Shown here: in pieces, positions 1 through 9,800 of the stretch
How the letters are laid out: every line of letters starts with the position of its first letter
Position numbering within the stretch: position 1 is the first letter of the stretch
Assembly (NCBI GenBank): GCA_015655125.1
Contig: JAATFP010000019.1
Span: forward strand, 1-64,000
Direction of reading: 5' to 3'
Length of the DNA stretch: 64,000 nt
Source: Chitinophagales bacterium
GTDB lineage: Bacteria; Bacteroidota; Bacteroidia; Chitinophagales; Chitinophagaceae
The notes under the pieces: generated by a model
The model's input: the letters and a program-made list of their open reading frames with translations, nothing else
The model's database searches: none
Told to the model about the DNA's origin: nothing
Position numbers and translations under genes: made by a program

Positions 1-46
1 GAAAGTGTTGTATTGTTTTAAAGAAATGTTTTCTTGCTTGGTAATA

Positions 47-179
47 GTTCAAGGTTCAAGGTTCAAGGTTCAAGGTTCAAGGTTCAATGTTCAAGGTTCA
101 AGGTTCAAGGTTCAAGGTTCAAGGTTCAAGGTTCAAGGTTCAAGGTTCAAGGTTCAAGGTTCAAGGTTCAAGATTCAAG
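47..179. repeat. Tandem 7-bp repeat (GTTCAAG)n, about 19 units, with a reverse-complement tail at about 186-213
   Basis: Direct reading: units start every 7 bp from 47 to 173 with two variants (gttcaat, attcaag), followed by attgaacattaaaccttgaacctt. Confidence 0.95.
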
Positions 180-215
180 GTACAACATTGAACATTAAAC
201 CTTGAACCTTAAACA

Positions 216-2693
216 CTACATAGCGTCCACATCCGCAATCACATGTACACTCTTGTACATTTTCTCTGCCAGCATGAGGTTGATATGATTACGGATCACT
301 TTTTTATAGTTCAGGCTCATCCCTGGCTCCTTCGGCAATTTGATCATCACTTCCATCAGGTATAGATTCCGGATCCGACCTATCACCGGCGGTGCCGGCC
401 CTACCACGTAGTCTTTCAAATCCTGCCGTAATAAGGTTACAAGTTTATTCGCCGCTTCCGTAACAACCGTTTTGTCTTTATGTTTCAATGTCAGCATTAC
501 AAGTCGACTAAATGGCGGATAAAAAAACTCCTGCCGGTTAGTGATCTCAAACGCATAAAATTTTTCGTAATCATGTTGCTGCACCAGCTGTAGCACCGGA
601 TGTTTTACATTCATTGCTTGTATCAGCACCTTTCCTTGTTCATGCTTCCGTCCCGCACGGCCACTCACCTGCTCCATCAGTTGAAAAGCACGTTCGTTCG
701 CCCTGAAATCTGCGAAGCTTAATAAACCATCTGCATCCAAAACGCCCACCAGGCTTACCTTTTCAAAGTCGAGTCCTTTTACCACCATCTGAGTTCCTAC
801 CAGAATATCCAGCCGATGTTGTTCAAATAACTGGATCAGATTGTCGTGCGCCGTTTTGCCGCGAACGCTGTCCACATCCATGCGTGCTATTTTAAAAGAA
901 GCAAAATCTTCTTCCAGTTGTTCCTCAATTTTTTCGGTACCAAAATTTTTCTCCAGCCAGCTGTTGCTGCCGCAGGCCGGGCAGGTAACCAATTTCGGAT
1001 AAGTGCTGCCGCAATAATGGCAATGCAATTTATTGCTGAATTTATGAAGCGTAAGCGATACATCGCAATGAACACATTGCGGAATATGCCCGCATGTTCC
1101 GCAGATGAGATACGGATTGTAACCGCGCCGGTTTTGAAACAAGATCACTTGCCGGTCTGCTTCCACCGCTTTTTGTACGGCTTCTTTCAGTTGCGGACTG
1201 ATCATTACCTTGCCTTTCTGCGCAACCTGGCTCGTGTTTACAATTTCGATTGCCGGCAACTTTAAGCCACCATATCTTTCTGCCAGTTTTACCAACCCGT
1301 ATTTATTTTGCAATGCGTTGTGGTAACTTTCCATCGAGGGCGTTGCCGTTCCCAGCAATACTTTTGCATCGAATAAGGACGCGTAGAAAATGGCTGCATC
1401 ACGGGCATTATAGCGCGGTGCCGGATCCTGTTGTTTGTAAGAGGCGTCGTGCTCTTCGTCCGTAATCACGAGGCCCAGGTCCTTGAATGGTAAAAACAAT
1501 GCACTTCTTGCACCGAGTACGATCTTCACTTCACCGGTCCTTATCTTGTTCCATAATTCGATCCGCTCCTGGTTGTTGAACTTTGAATGATAGATCGCAA
1601 TATTTCCGCCGAAATGTTTTTGCAACCGCCGGATGATCTGCGCCGTTAGTGCGATCTCCGGAAGCAGGTACAACACCTGCTTCGCCCGATTGAAATATTC
1701 TTCGATCAGTTTTATATACAACTGTGTTTTGCCGCTGCCGGTGACTCCGTGTAACAAACACACCGCTTTTTCAGAAAATGATTTTCGTATTTCCGCAAGG
1801 CTTTGCTGCTGCGCTTCGCTCAATTCAAAGTCGATGTCGATCTTTTTTGGAAACATGGCAACCCTGTCCACGCTTCGCTTCTCGGTAAAAAGTATCTGTT
1901 TGTCGCAAAGCCTCTTCAATTGCGCAGCAGTGGCGCCTGATTTTTTTAATAAGGCCGTTTGTGTTACATCGCCTTCCGTTTTTTGCAGATGCAAAAACGC
2001 CAGCAACAATTCCATTTGTTTGGGTGCGCCTTTCCAATCGTTTAAAATAGCGCTTAGCGATTCTTCATCCGCCACTTCAGGATTGAGAAGTACATAATTT
2101 TCTTTCCTGACCTTGTATCTTTCGTTCAATTCTTCCCAGATGAAACAAATGTTGTTATCAATCAGCTTTTTTATAACAGGATAAACGTGCGAAACATCCA
2201 GTATTTGCTGCACTTCCGTAAGATGCAGTTGCTTTCTTACAAGCAATGCTTCCGCCACGATAAATTCTTCATCAGACAAATCAGTAAAATTTTCGCCGAT
2301 CTCTTCGTTGTAAATCAAAATGGTTTCGCTGCTCAACTTAAAATTGGCGGGCAACGCTGCGGCCATCACTTCGCCTTCGGAACACATATAATAATCGCTG
2401 ATCCATTTCCATAATTTCAACTGCTCCGGATATAGCAACGGCGCGTCATCGAGAATATTCAGAAGTGCTTTTGTTTTATAAGCCGGTGAACTGGTATGCA
2501 CGGCTTTAATGACACCCGCGTATTTTTTATTTTTTCCAAACACCACTTCTGCCCGGCAGCCGGTGATTGCCCGCGATAACAACTCTGCCGGAACGGCATA
2601 AGTGTACACCATCGGTACGGCCAACGGCAGGATGATCTCTGCCCAGTGGGTGAAATGATCTTCGGTAAAATTGATTTCGGCCGGTTCGTACAT
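216..2693 (-). CDS. priA: Primosomal protein N' (replication restart helicase PriA)
   Basis: 825 aa; LLHGVTGSGKTQLY Walker A, DEEH box, Zn-binding CxxC clusters (CGTCGHIPQCVHCD...CHYCG...CPACGS). Confidence 0.95.
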   Translation of the reverse strand: MYEPAEINFTEDHFTHWAEIILPLAVPMVYTYAVPAELLSRAITGCRAEVVFGKNKKYAGVIKAVHTSSPAYKTKALLNILDDAPLLYPEQLKLWKWISDYYMCSEGEVMAAALPANFKLSSETILIYNEEIGENFTDLSDEEFIVAEALLVRKQLHLTEVQQILDVSHVYPVIKKLIDNNICFIWEELNERYKVRKENYVLLNPEVADEESLSAILNDWKGAPKQMELLLAFLHLQKTEGDVTQTALLKKSGATAAQLKRLCDKQILFTEKRSVDRVAMFPKKIDIDFELSEAQQQSLAEIRKSFSEKAVCLLHGVTGSGKTQLYIKLIEEYFNRAKQVLYLLPEIALTAQIIRRLQKHFGGNIAIYHSKFNNQERIELWNKIRTGEVKIVLGARSALFLPFKDLGLVITDEEHDASYKQQDPAPRYNARDAAIFYASLFDAKVLLGTATPSMESYHNALQNKYGLVKLAERYGGLKLPAIEIVNTSQVAQKGKVMISPQLKEAVQKAVEADRQVILFQNRRGYNPYLICGTCGHIPQCVHCDVSLTLHKFSNKLHCHYCGSTYPKLVTCPACGSNSWLEKNFGTEKIEEQLEEDFASFKIARMDVDSVRGKTAHDNLIQLFEQHRLDILVGTQMVVKGLDFEKVSLVGVLDADGLLSFADFRANERAFQLMEQVSGRAGRKHEQGKVLIQAMNVKHPVLQLVQQHDYEKFYAFEITNRQEFFYPPFSRLVMLTLKHKDKTVVTEAANKLVTLLRQDLKDYVVGPAPPVIGRIRNLYLMEVMIKLPKEPGMSLNYKKVIRNHINLMLAEKMYKSVHVIADVDAM

Positions 2694-2834
2694 CGGTGAA
2701 TAGTCGATAGTGAATCTTCAAAGTTACTGTGAAAATGGCGGTTGGTTTTTATAATCTGAAGCTTCTGTTTTCACCGCAAAGAAAAGAGTAAACAGAGTTT
2801 TCGCAGAAATGAAAAATATACCTTTGCGAAAACC

Positions 2835-3611
2835 CTATTTACTACGGCTCTCTGCGGCTGAAAAAATCCAGGAAGCTTTGTACCTGATCAAAGCATTTTC
2901 CATATTATGATACACTTTCATCTTTAGTTTCTCAACATCGGCCAGGGTATACCCATCCACTTCCACTTCTTCGAGAAATACGGCGCGCGACCTTCCTGGA
3001 TTGAGTGAAAAGATACTTTTATAATTCAGCCGGTCGTACGCATCGAGAAAAATAACGGGCTGCACGGATGTCTGCGTTTCGATTGCCACTCTGAAAGCGC
3101 CGTCGTAAAATTCTTTCAGTGGTTGATGCGTCGTGTTGAAAGTTCCTTCAGGCGCTATGACAACGGAAATATTTTTACGCAGCATGGATTTCAGCTCGTA
3201 AACGCTTTTTGCGCGGGCACCGGCGCTGCTGCGCTGAACGGAAACGACTGCGTTCCTGTAAATATATCCGAAGACGGGAATTTTGCCCAGTTCGGCTTTG
3301 CCGAGAATACGGATCGGCTGGCGACGGAACACTTTAAGCAACAATGGTATATCCATATAAGAGATATGGTTGAAGACAAATACCACGGCGTGATCGGTAC
3401 TTTTAGGTGCATCGTAGTAATTTATATGCCAAATGCCGCAGAAAAAAAGTACGATATCGGCCCAAATGCGACACAGACTATATATTATATTACCACCACG
3501 GATCCTTCCGAAAAAGGAAGCGACGATCACAAATGGAAAAATAAGGAACATCACCGCGAGAAATATGGCAAAAGCGTAAATACTGAAAACTGCCCGGAAA
3601 AATCTGATCAT
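2835..3611 (-). CDS. 1-acyl-sn-glycerol-3-phosphate acyltransferase (PlsC-like)
   Basis: NHISYMDIPLL (NHxxxxD-type motif) and APEGTFN motif, N-terminal TM segment. Confidence 0.85.
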   Translation of the reverse strand: MIRFFRAVFSIYAFAIFLAVMFLIFPFVIVASFFGRIRGGNIIYSLCRIWADIVLFFCGIWHINYYDAPKSTDHAVVFVFNHISYMDIPLLLKVFRRQPIRILGKAELGKIPVFGYIYRNAVVSVQRSSAGARAKSVYELKSMLRKNISVVIAPEGTFNTTHQPLKEFYDGAFRVAIETQTSVQPVIFLDAYDRLNYKSIFSLNPGRSRAVFLEEVEVDGYTLADVEKLKMKVYHNMENALIRYKASWIFSAAESRSK

Positions 3612-3630
3612 AGTCGCAAGTTAAGCGGGG

Positions 3631-3740
3631 AAATGGATAAAATTTGTAATGGATAATGCTTTTAAGCCACGGCTATATATAATAGGATACAATCTTGGAT
3701 CAACAGGATTATCCATTATCCATTTTAAAATTATCCATTA
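3631..3740. repeat. Inverted word repeat: aatggataa (left) / ttatccatt (right)
   Basis: aaatggataaaatttgtaatggataat at 3631-3657 and attatccattatccattttaaaattatccatta at 3708-3740. Confidence 0.75.
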
Positions 3741-3853
3741 AAAACACCTTGATAACCAATACCTTTGACATGACCGAATAGCTTTCAGGAATAAAAATGT
3801 GCCTTTCGGGGCAAATAGTTCAAAAAAAGCTAAAATATTATCTTTAAAACCCC

Positions 3854-3861
3854 TACCTTTG
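3854..3861 (+). promoter_or_regulatory. Putative Bacteroidota -7 box TACCTTTG upstream of rplU
   Basis: Matches TAnnTTTG; about 23 nt upstream of the rplU ATG; -33 box not obvious. Confidence 0.5.
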
Positions 3862-3883
3862 CCGTCCTAAATTTAGGTTCGTT

Positions 3884-4186
3884 ATGTTAGCAATAGTAAA
3901 AATCGCAGGTCAACAATTCAAAGTAAAAGCAGGAGATAGCTTATACGTTCCTCACATCGGGGGAAAAGCAGGAGATTCAGTAGAATTCTCTGATGTACTT
4001 CTTACAAGCAGCGGAAGCGATGTTGTAAGTTCAGGTGTAAAAGCAACTGTAAAAGCTGAGATCATCAGCGACCTGGTTAAAGGCGAAAAAGTGATCGCTT
4101 TTAAAATGAAAAGAAGAAAAGGTTTCCGTAAAAAGCACGGTCACCGTACGCAGTATACTCACATCAAAGTAACTGCAATCGCTTAG
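3884..4186 (+). CDS. rplU: 50S ribosomal protein L21
   Basis: MLAIVKIAGQQFKVKAGD...KMKRRKGFRKKHGHRTQYTHIKV. Confidence 0.97.
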   Translation: MLAIVKIAGQQFKVKAGDSLYVPHIGGKAGDSVEFSDVLLTSSGSDVVSSGVKATVKAEIISDLVKGEKVIAFKMKRRKGFRKKHGHRTQYTHIKVTAIA

Positions 4187-4237
4187 TTAATTTTGAATGT
4201 AAACGTTCAGGATTTTCAACATTTAAAAAAGTAAACA

Positions 4238-4504
4238 ATGGCACACAAAAAAGGTGAAGGCTCGGTAAAAAACGGCCGTGATTCACAAAGCAAAAGATTA
4301 GGTGTAAAAATATTTGGTGGTCAACCTGCGCTTGCCGGAAACATCATTCTTCGTCAGCGTGGTACACAATATCACCCTGGCAAAAATGTTGGTGTTGGCA
4401 GAGATTTTACCATCTTCGCATTAACTGATGGCGTGGTAGAATTCAAAAAAGCAAAAGGAGATAAAACTTTTGTTTCCATCAGCGAAGTAGAAGCAACAGC
4501 ATAA
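4238..4504 (+). CDS. rpmA: 50S ribosomal protein L27
   Basis: [24 protein letters not shown]; adjacent to L21. Confidence 0.97.
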   Translation: MAHKKGEGSVKNGRDSQSKRLGVKIFGGQPALAGNIILRQRGTQYHPGKNVGVGRDFTIFALTDGVVEFKKAKGDKTFVSISEVEATA

Positions 4505-4583
4505 TTTTTTATAAATTTTTTTGGTAATATCAAAATAGTATTTATTTTTAAGTATTATTTACTAACCAATTAAATTTAAAAAA

Positions 4584-4784
4584 ATGGCAACAAAGAAAAA
4601 AGCAGCTCCTAAGAAAGCAGCTCCTGCAAAAAAAGCAGCTCCTAAAAAAGCGGCTCCTGCAAAAAAAGCAGCTCCTAAAAAAGCGGCTCCTGCAAAAAAA
4701 GCAGCTCCTAAAAAAGCAGCTCCTGCAAAGAAAGCAGCTCCTAAAAAAGCAGCAGCAAAAAAAGCAGCTCCTAAAAAGAAATAA
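4584..4784 (+). CDS. Small Lys/Ala/Pro-rich histone H1-like protein
   Basis: 66 aa made of four AAPKKAAPAKK (33-bp) repeats plus AAPKKAAAKKAAPKKK tail. Confidence 0.8.
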   Translation: MATKKKAAPKKAAPAKKAAPKKAAPAKKAAPKKAAPAKKAAPKKAAPAKKAAPKKAAAKKAAPKKK

Positions 4785-4812
4785 GCTAAGCTTACTTAAA
4801 GAGCAAAAAATA

Positions 4813-4843
4813 ACAGTCCTGGTTTTAGAGCCGGGACTTTTTT
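4813..4843 (+). terminator. Rho-independent terminator after the histone-like gene
   Basis: agtcctgg-ttttaga-gccgggact followed by a T tract. Confidence 0.8.
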
Positions 4844-4964
4844 ATTAAACCCACTCCTGCAGCGCATTTCAGTATGATCAAAACTATTTTCATTTTATTT
4901 TTTTGCTAAAAAAAAGCCAAAGAGCGCTCTCGCTTTCATTGAGCCATTGTACTAAATTTGGTAC

Positions 4965-6632
4965 ATGGATAATTATCAGATCGCCGACAACTTCACGCTT
5001 CTTTCTAAACTCATGGACATCTATGGAGAAAATAGTTTCAAGTCGAAATCATATTCGGCTGCAGCATTCGCCATAGAAAAATCTCCTGTTCAACTAAGCG
5101 AAATTCCAAAGGAAAATATCGCTTCCATCAAAGGTATCGGCACCTCATCGGCACAAAAAATAATCGAGTTACTGGAAACAGGACAGCTAAAAAGTCTCAA
5201 CGACATCATTTTTATGACACCGCCGGGCGTGGTTGAAATGTTAAATATTAAAGGCCTCGGCCCAAAGAAGATCCATACAATCTGGAAAGAAATGGAGATC
5301 GAAAGTATCGGCGAATTGCTATATGCCTGCAAAGAAAATCGTTTGAAGCTTTACAAAGGCTTCGGTGAAAAAACACAACAGAACGTAATTGAGATCATCG
5401 GGTTTTATCTCAACAACAAAGGCAGTCATTTATATGCGGGCATCGAAAATATCGTTCCGCAAATTGAAGAACATTTACTGAATAGTTTTGCCGGAAAACG
5501 GGTCTTATTGACCGGCAATTTTAAGCGGCAATTACCTACCATCGACGAACTTGAATTTGTAATTGAAGCCAATGAAGAAACCATTGAAAAAATAATGCTT
5601 GGCCAGGAAGGATTTTCGTTAAAAGAAAGAAGAGAAGATTGTATAATTTATAACAACAGTTTGGGCCTGGACGTAAAAATTTACTGGACAGGTGAAAAAG
5701 ATTTCATTCACAAATACATTGTCACTTCTTCGTCTGCAGCATTCAGCGAAGCGCTTTTTTCTATTACCGACAGAGAGAATATAAAAGATGAGATCGCTTG
5801 TTTTACTTCTGCGAAACTACCTTTCATACCGGCACCTATGCGGGAAGATCCGGCACTGATCAATCTGTTAAGCGCCGGACTTTTACCGGAAGTGATACAA
5901 CTGGATGATATTAAAGGAATTATCCACTGTCACAGTAACTGGAGTGATGGCAGCAATACCGTTGAAGAAATGGCCCTGGCCGCTATGGAACGCGGCATGG
6001 AATATCTTGTGATCAGCGACCATAGTAAATCGGCGTTCTATGCACAGGGACTTTTTGAAGAAAAGATCATCGCCCAGCATCAATACGTGGATGAACTCAA
6101 TAAAAAATTGCACCCTTTTAAAATCTTCAAAAGCATTGAAAGCGATATTCTGAATGATGGAAGTCTGGATTACAGCAACGAAGTGCTCGCCACATTCGAT
6201 CTCGTGATCGCATCTGTGCATAGCAATTTAAAAATGAGCAAGGAGAAGGCCATGACTCGTTTATTAAAAGCGATTGAAAATCCATTCACCACCATTCTTG
6301 GTCATATGACCGGCAGATTGTTATTGAGCCGCGAAGGTTATCCGGTGGATCATGAGATCATCATCGATGCCTGCGCGGCAAACAATGTAGTGATAGAACT
6401 AAATGCCAGTCCGAGCCGGCTTGATATGGATTGGAAATACATTCAATATGCACTTCAAAAAAATGTATTGATCTCTATCGATCCGGATGCGCATAGTATT
6501 GATGCGTTGGATTATAATAAATATGGTGTGTTGGTAGCGCAGAAAGCGCTGCTGCCGAAAGAAAGAAACCTGAGTAGTTTTGATTTGGTACAATTTGAAG
6601 AATATCTGAAACAAAGAAAAGCGCGTAGTTAA
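4965..6632 (+). CDS. DNA polymerase X family/PHP-domain protein
   Basis: Helix-hairpin-helix N-terminus (IKGIGTSSAQKI, IKGLGPKKIHTIW), C-terminal PHP motifs (IIHCHSNWSDG, ISDHSK, DPDAHS). Confidence 0.88.
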   Translation: MDNYQIADNFTLLSKLMDIYGENSFKSKSYSAAAFAIEKSPVQLSEIPKENIASIKGIGTSSAQKIIELLETGQLKSLNDIIFMTPPGVVEMLNIKGLGPKKIHTIWKEMEIESIGELLYACKENRLKLYKGFGEKTQQNVIEIIGFYLNNKGSHLYAGIENIVPQIEEHLLNSFAGKRVLLTGNFKRQLPTIDELEFVIEANEETIEKIMLGQEGFSLKERREDCIIYNNSLGLDVKIYWTGEKDFIHKYIVTSSSAAFSEALFSITDRENIKDEIACFTSAKLPFIPAPMREDPALINLLSAGLLPEVIQLDDIKGIIHCHSNWSDGSNTVEEMALAAMERGMEYLVISDHSKSAFYAQGLFEEKIIAQHQYVDELNKKLHPFKIFKSIESDILNDGSLDYSNEVLATFDLVIASVHSNLKMSKEKAMTRLLKAIENPFTTILGHMTGRLLLSREGYPVDHEIIIDACAANNVVIELNASPSRLDMDWKYIQYALQKNVLISIDPDAHSIDALDYNKYGVLVAQKALLPKERNLSSFDLVQFEEYLKQRKARS

Positions 6633-6636
6633 TTTT

Positions 6637-6838
6637 ATCGCAGATTTCTTTTTCCCGCAAGCGGGATTGATTAAGGGATTACGCAGATTGGATTTTGCTG
6701 CGCAAGATGAGTGCGATGATCTAAGCGAAATTGGCTGATTCAGACAACATTTCTCCGAAGGATAAAATCCCGCTCAGGCGGGACAAATCTGCGTAATCCC
6801 TTAATCAATTTGCGAAGCAAAAGAAAAAATCTGCGATC
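6637..6838. repeat. Large interrupted inverted repeat between convergent genes
   Basis: GATTAAGGGATTACGCAGATT / AATCTGCGTAATCCCTTAATC (21-bp exact) plus outer ATCGCAGATTTCTTTT / AAAAGAAAAAATCTGCGAT. Confidence 0.85.
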
Positions 6839-6857
6839 AAAAATTCGCGATCAAAAT

Positions 6858-9800
6858 CTACGCTTCCGATGCCAACGGATACCGCACAAAAAACGTCGTT
6901 CCATCTTCCGCTGATGTTTCGAAATAGATCGTTCCGTTCGATTGCTCCACGATCCTTCTGCACATCGCGAGTCCCAATCCCGTTCCGGAAGATTTGGTGG
7001 TGAAGTTTGGCGTAAATATTTTCGATTGCATGGCCGGATCGATGCCCGAGCCGTTGTCTTTTATTTTTATCAAAACACTGTTCTCATCCGGTTCTTCGCT
7101 GATGACGATGTGCGGCGTCTTATCATCACCTACTGCCTGTAACCCGTTCTGGATAAGGTTTGTAAGCAAACGGTTGATATGCGTTTTGTCGGCAAAAATA
7201 TAAACAGGGTCTTTCGGAATGATCCATTCAAAAGAGGTATTGGTATTTCCTGTGTACAATTGCCGGATAGAACGAATAGATTCATTGAGATCTATGCGCA
7301 TCATCTTTGCATTTTCAATATTTGCAAACTGGCTGAATTCATTGGCTATATTGCTCAGGTGGTCTATCTGCTCCACCAAAGTATTCGCCACCTTTTCCGA
7401 AAGCTCTTTCACATTCGGTGCATTATTTTCAATCGACTTTTGCAGGAACTGCATACTTAGTTTCATCGGAGTAAGCGGATTTTTTATTTCATGCGCCACC
7501 TGCCGCGCCATTTCGCGCCATGCACCTTCCCTTTCCGTTTTGGCCAGGGCCTGCGCACTTTCATCCAGCTTATTTACCATCTTATTGTATTCGTTCACCA
7601 GGTCGCCTATTTCATCACTGCGGTGCCACTCTATGGGTTCATTGTGCGTTCCCAGATTTATTTTCTTCATCTTCTCACCTATCAGCGAAAACGTGTTTGT
7701 GATGCGATTAGTAATAAAAAGCGCAACGATACCTGCAATCAAAAATATGAATGCATTGAGATTGATGATCGTTACGAGGAAGTTTGATATCTCGTCGCGC
7801 AACTTACTTTGCGATGTAAAATAAGGTACATTCAGATAGGCATATGTAACTCCTGCAGAATCCACCACCGGCACATAGCTACTTAAAAATTCCAATTTAC
7901 CAATATGTTCTTTTTGAAAGAACTGTACTTCTTTTTGATTACTCAAATGGAAAAATGCCTCCGGTTCCATCTTTTTACTCACGATGCCTTTAATGTACGG
8001 CAAGGGTAAAGAAGATACGCGCAGGTCGCCATTTGTGGTATAGAGATTTACATCCACGCCATGGATTTCAGAAATACGGTTAATATTATTTTCGATCGTT
8101 TGCTGATTACTTTGCTCGCTCATTTGTACCGTATCGCTTTTCAGCCAACCTGGTGAAAAAGAATTCTTCACTTCTTTTTCCATGATAGTGATGGTGCTAC
8201 TGAGTTTTTCCCGATTGTTACTTTCATAACGATTGATGAAAAATACGATCGTGGCGATACCAATGATGAAGAAAGACGCAACGCTGAAAAATATAATCGT
8301 TCCGTGGATCTGGTTGCGGATACTCAATTGCCAATTACTGGTGATAACACTCCATTTAAAGCGCGAGCCGATGATCACATTTAACAACCACGCAAATGCT
8401 GTGAGCATCAGGAACGAGCAGAACAGGTAAGAAAACAAAGTGAGCGATTCGATGGAAAGGCTGTTCTCCTTAGCTATCACCACATATTTACCACCACCCG
8501 CATTGTACCACATTTCGCTGTGGTTATTGCGGTTGATCATCAGGTATTTGCTGTTTGGATAATATTTTTCTTCGTATCGCGTAGCGAAAGGATAATCGTT
8601 GTGACTTCCCACGAGCCGGCCATTGTCGTAAATAGCAAATGCATAAGTGGAAGAATTTTCGATGGCATTGTTGTGGCCCTTGCTAAAAAGCTCGGGCGAC
8701 AGCGCTTCGTTTTTTGCATATTTCGGACTTACCAGGATAAAAATATATCCGATCAGTGCGCGACTGGTATCAACGATCGTTTTCTTTGTGATGTAATTGA
8801 ATTTATCGTATCCCTCATCATAATAAAACAAACCCTGTATGCCCGTTGGCTTTGCCTGCGTGTTGAGGATCGTATTAAGGTCGTTGAAATTGTTATTGTC
8901 TATGTTAAACAATGGTTGTTCCTTTTCATTGAAACTGAATATCCGTGTATCGTATTTATCAGTGTAACCGGAAAAATTATTGTTTACTAAACTGTCTTTA
9001 AAAAAATGATTGGATATTTCATCATGTAACCGGTAAAAATTATTGGCGAGAAAATCTGCACGAAAGTCTGTCAACATAGTATTGATAAGCGTTTCACTGG
9101 TTGGATTGGACTTACTCACTAATATTTCTGCGTAATGTTGTCGATTGCGGATTTCTTTGTTACTATTTTCCTTGATGATGATAGCGGAAATGGAAACTGA
9201 GAAAAAGAATATCCAGAATACCAGCCTTGATGTAACAACCCGTGAAGCAATCAAATAAAAATGATCCGAATTGAGCAGGAAAAGGAAGATAAGCAGCCAT
9301 GCAAGCACAAAAAATTCGAAGTCACCTGTAATATTGCCAATGCGGAAACTAAGAATGAAAAAGCCAATGACGATCGTTGCCAGGAAAAACGTTAGCATTA
9401 ACCTTTTGTAATGCATTTTCAGCAAAAACAGAATGATCTGGCACAGAAAGAAATAACCAATAGCGATGCAACTGAGCGCTACGAAGCTGATAGCCGTATA
9501 GATATTCAGCGAAAAGAAATTGATCACATCAAATGATATCTGCGAATCGGCGATGATGGAGCGAATGATACTGCTTCCCGTGAAGGTAGTAAGCAGGATA
9601 ACGAAAACCCCTGCAACAAGCGCGATCCATTTGATACGTTCATTTTTAAAACTGAAGCGAAGGTTTCGCTCCTGCAAATGAAAGCGGACAAACAAAATGA
9701 ACCAAAGAAACAGTCCGGCATTGATGAGCAGATCGCCAAGCGATTTTAAAATATAATCAGATCCGTAGATAGCCGGATTAAATAGTTCAAACTGCCGGAA

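Noticed and set aside
47-179. Possible CRISPR array
   Set aside because: 7-bp period with no unique spacers; simple tandem repeat.
5-205. 66-aa ORF GSRFKVQGSRFKVQ
   Set aside because: Translation of the (GTTCAAG)n tract; no start context and no plausible protein.
846-1265. 139-aa plus-strand ORF and many similar antisense ORFs across the window
   Set aside because: Opposite-strand shadows of well-supported genes (here priA) without domain signatures.
2818-2826. TACCTTTG promoter box on plus strand between plsC and priA
   Set aside because: No plus-strand gene follows; could be chance or antisense transcription, not supportable.
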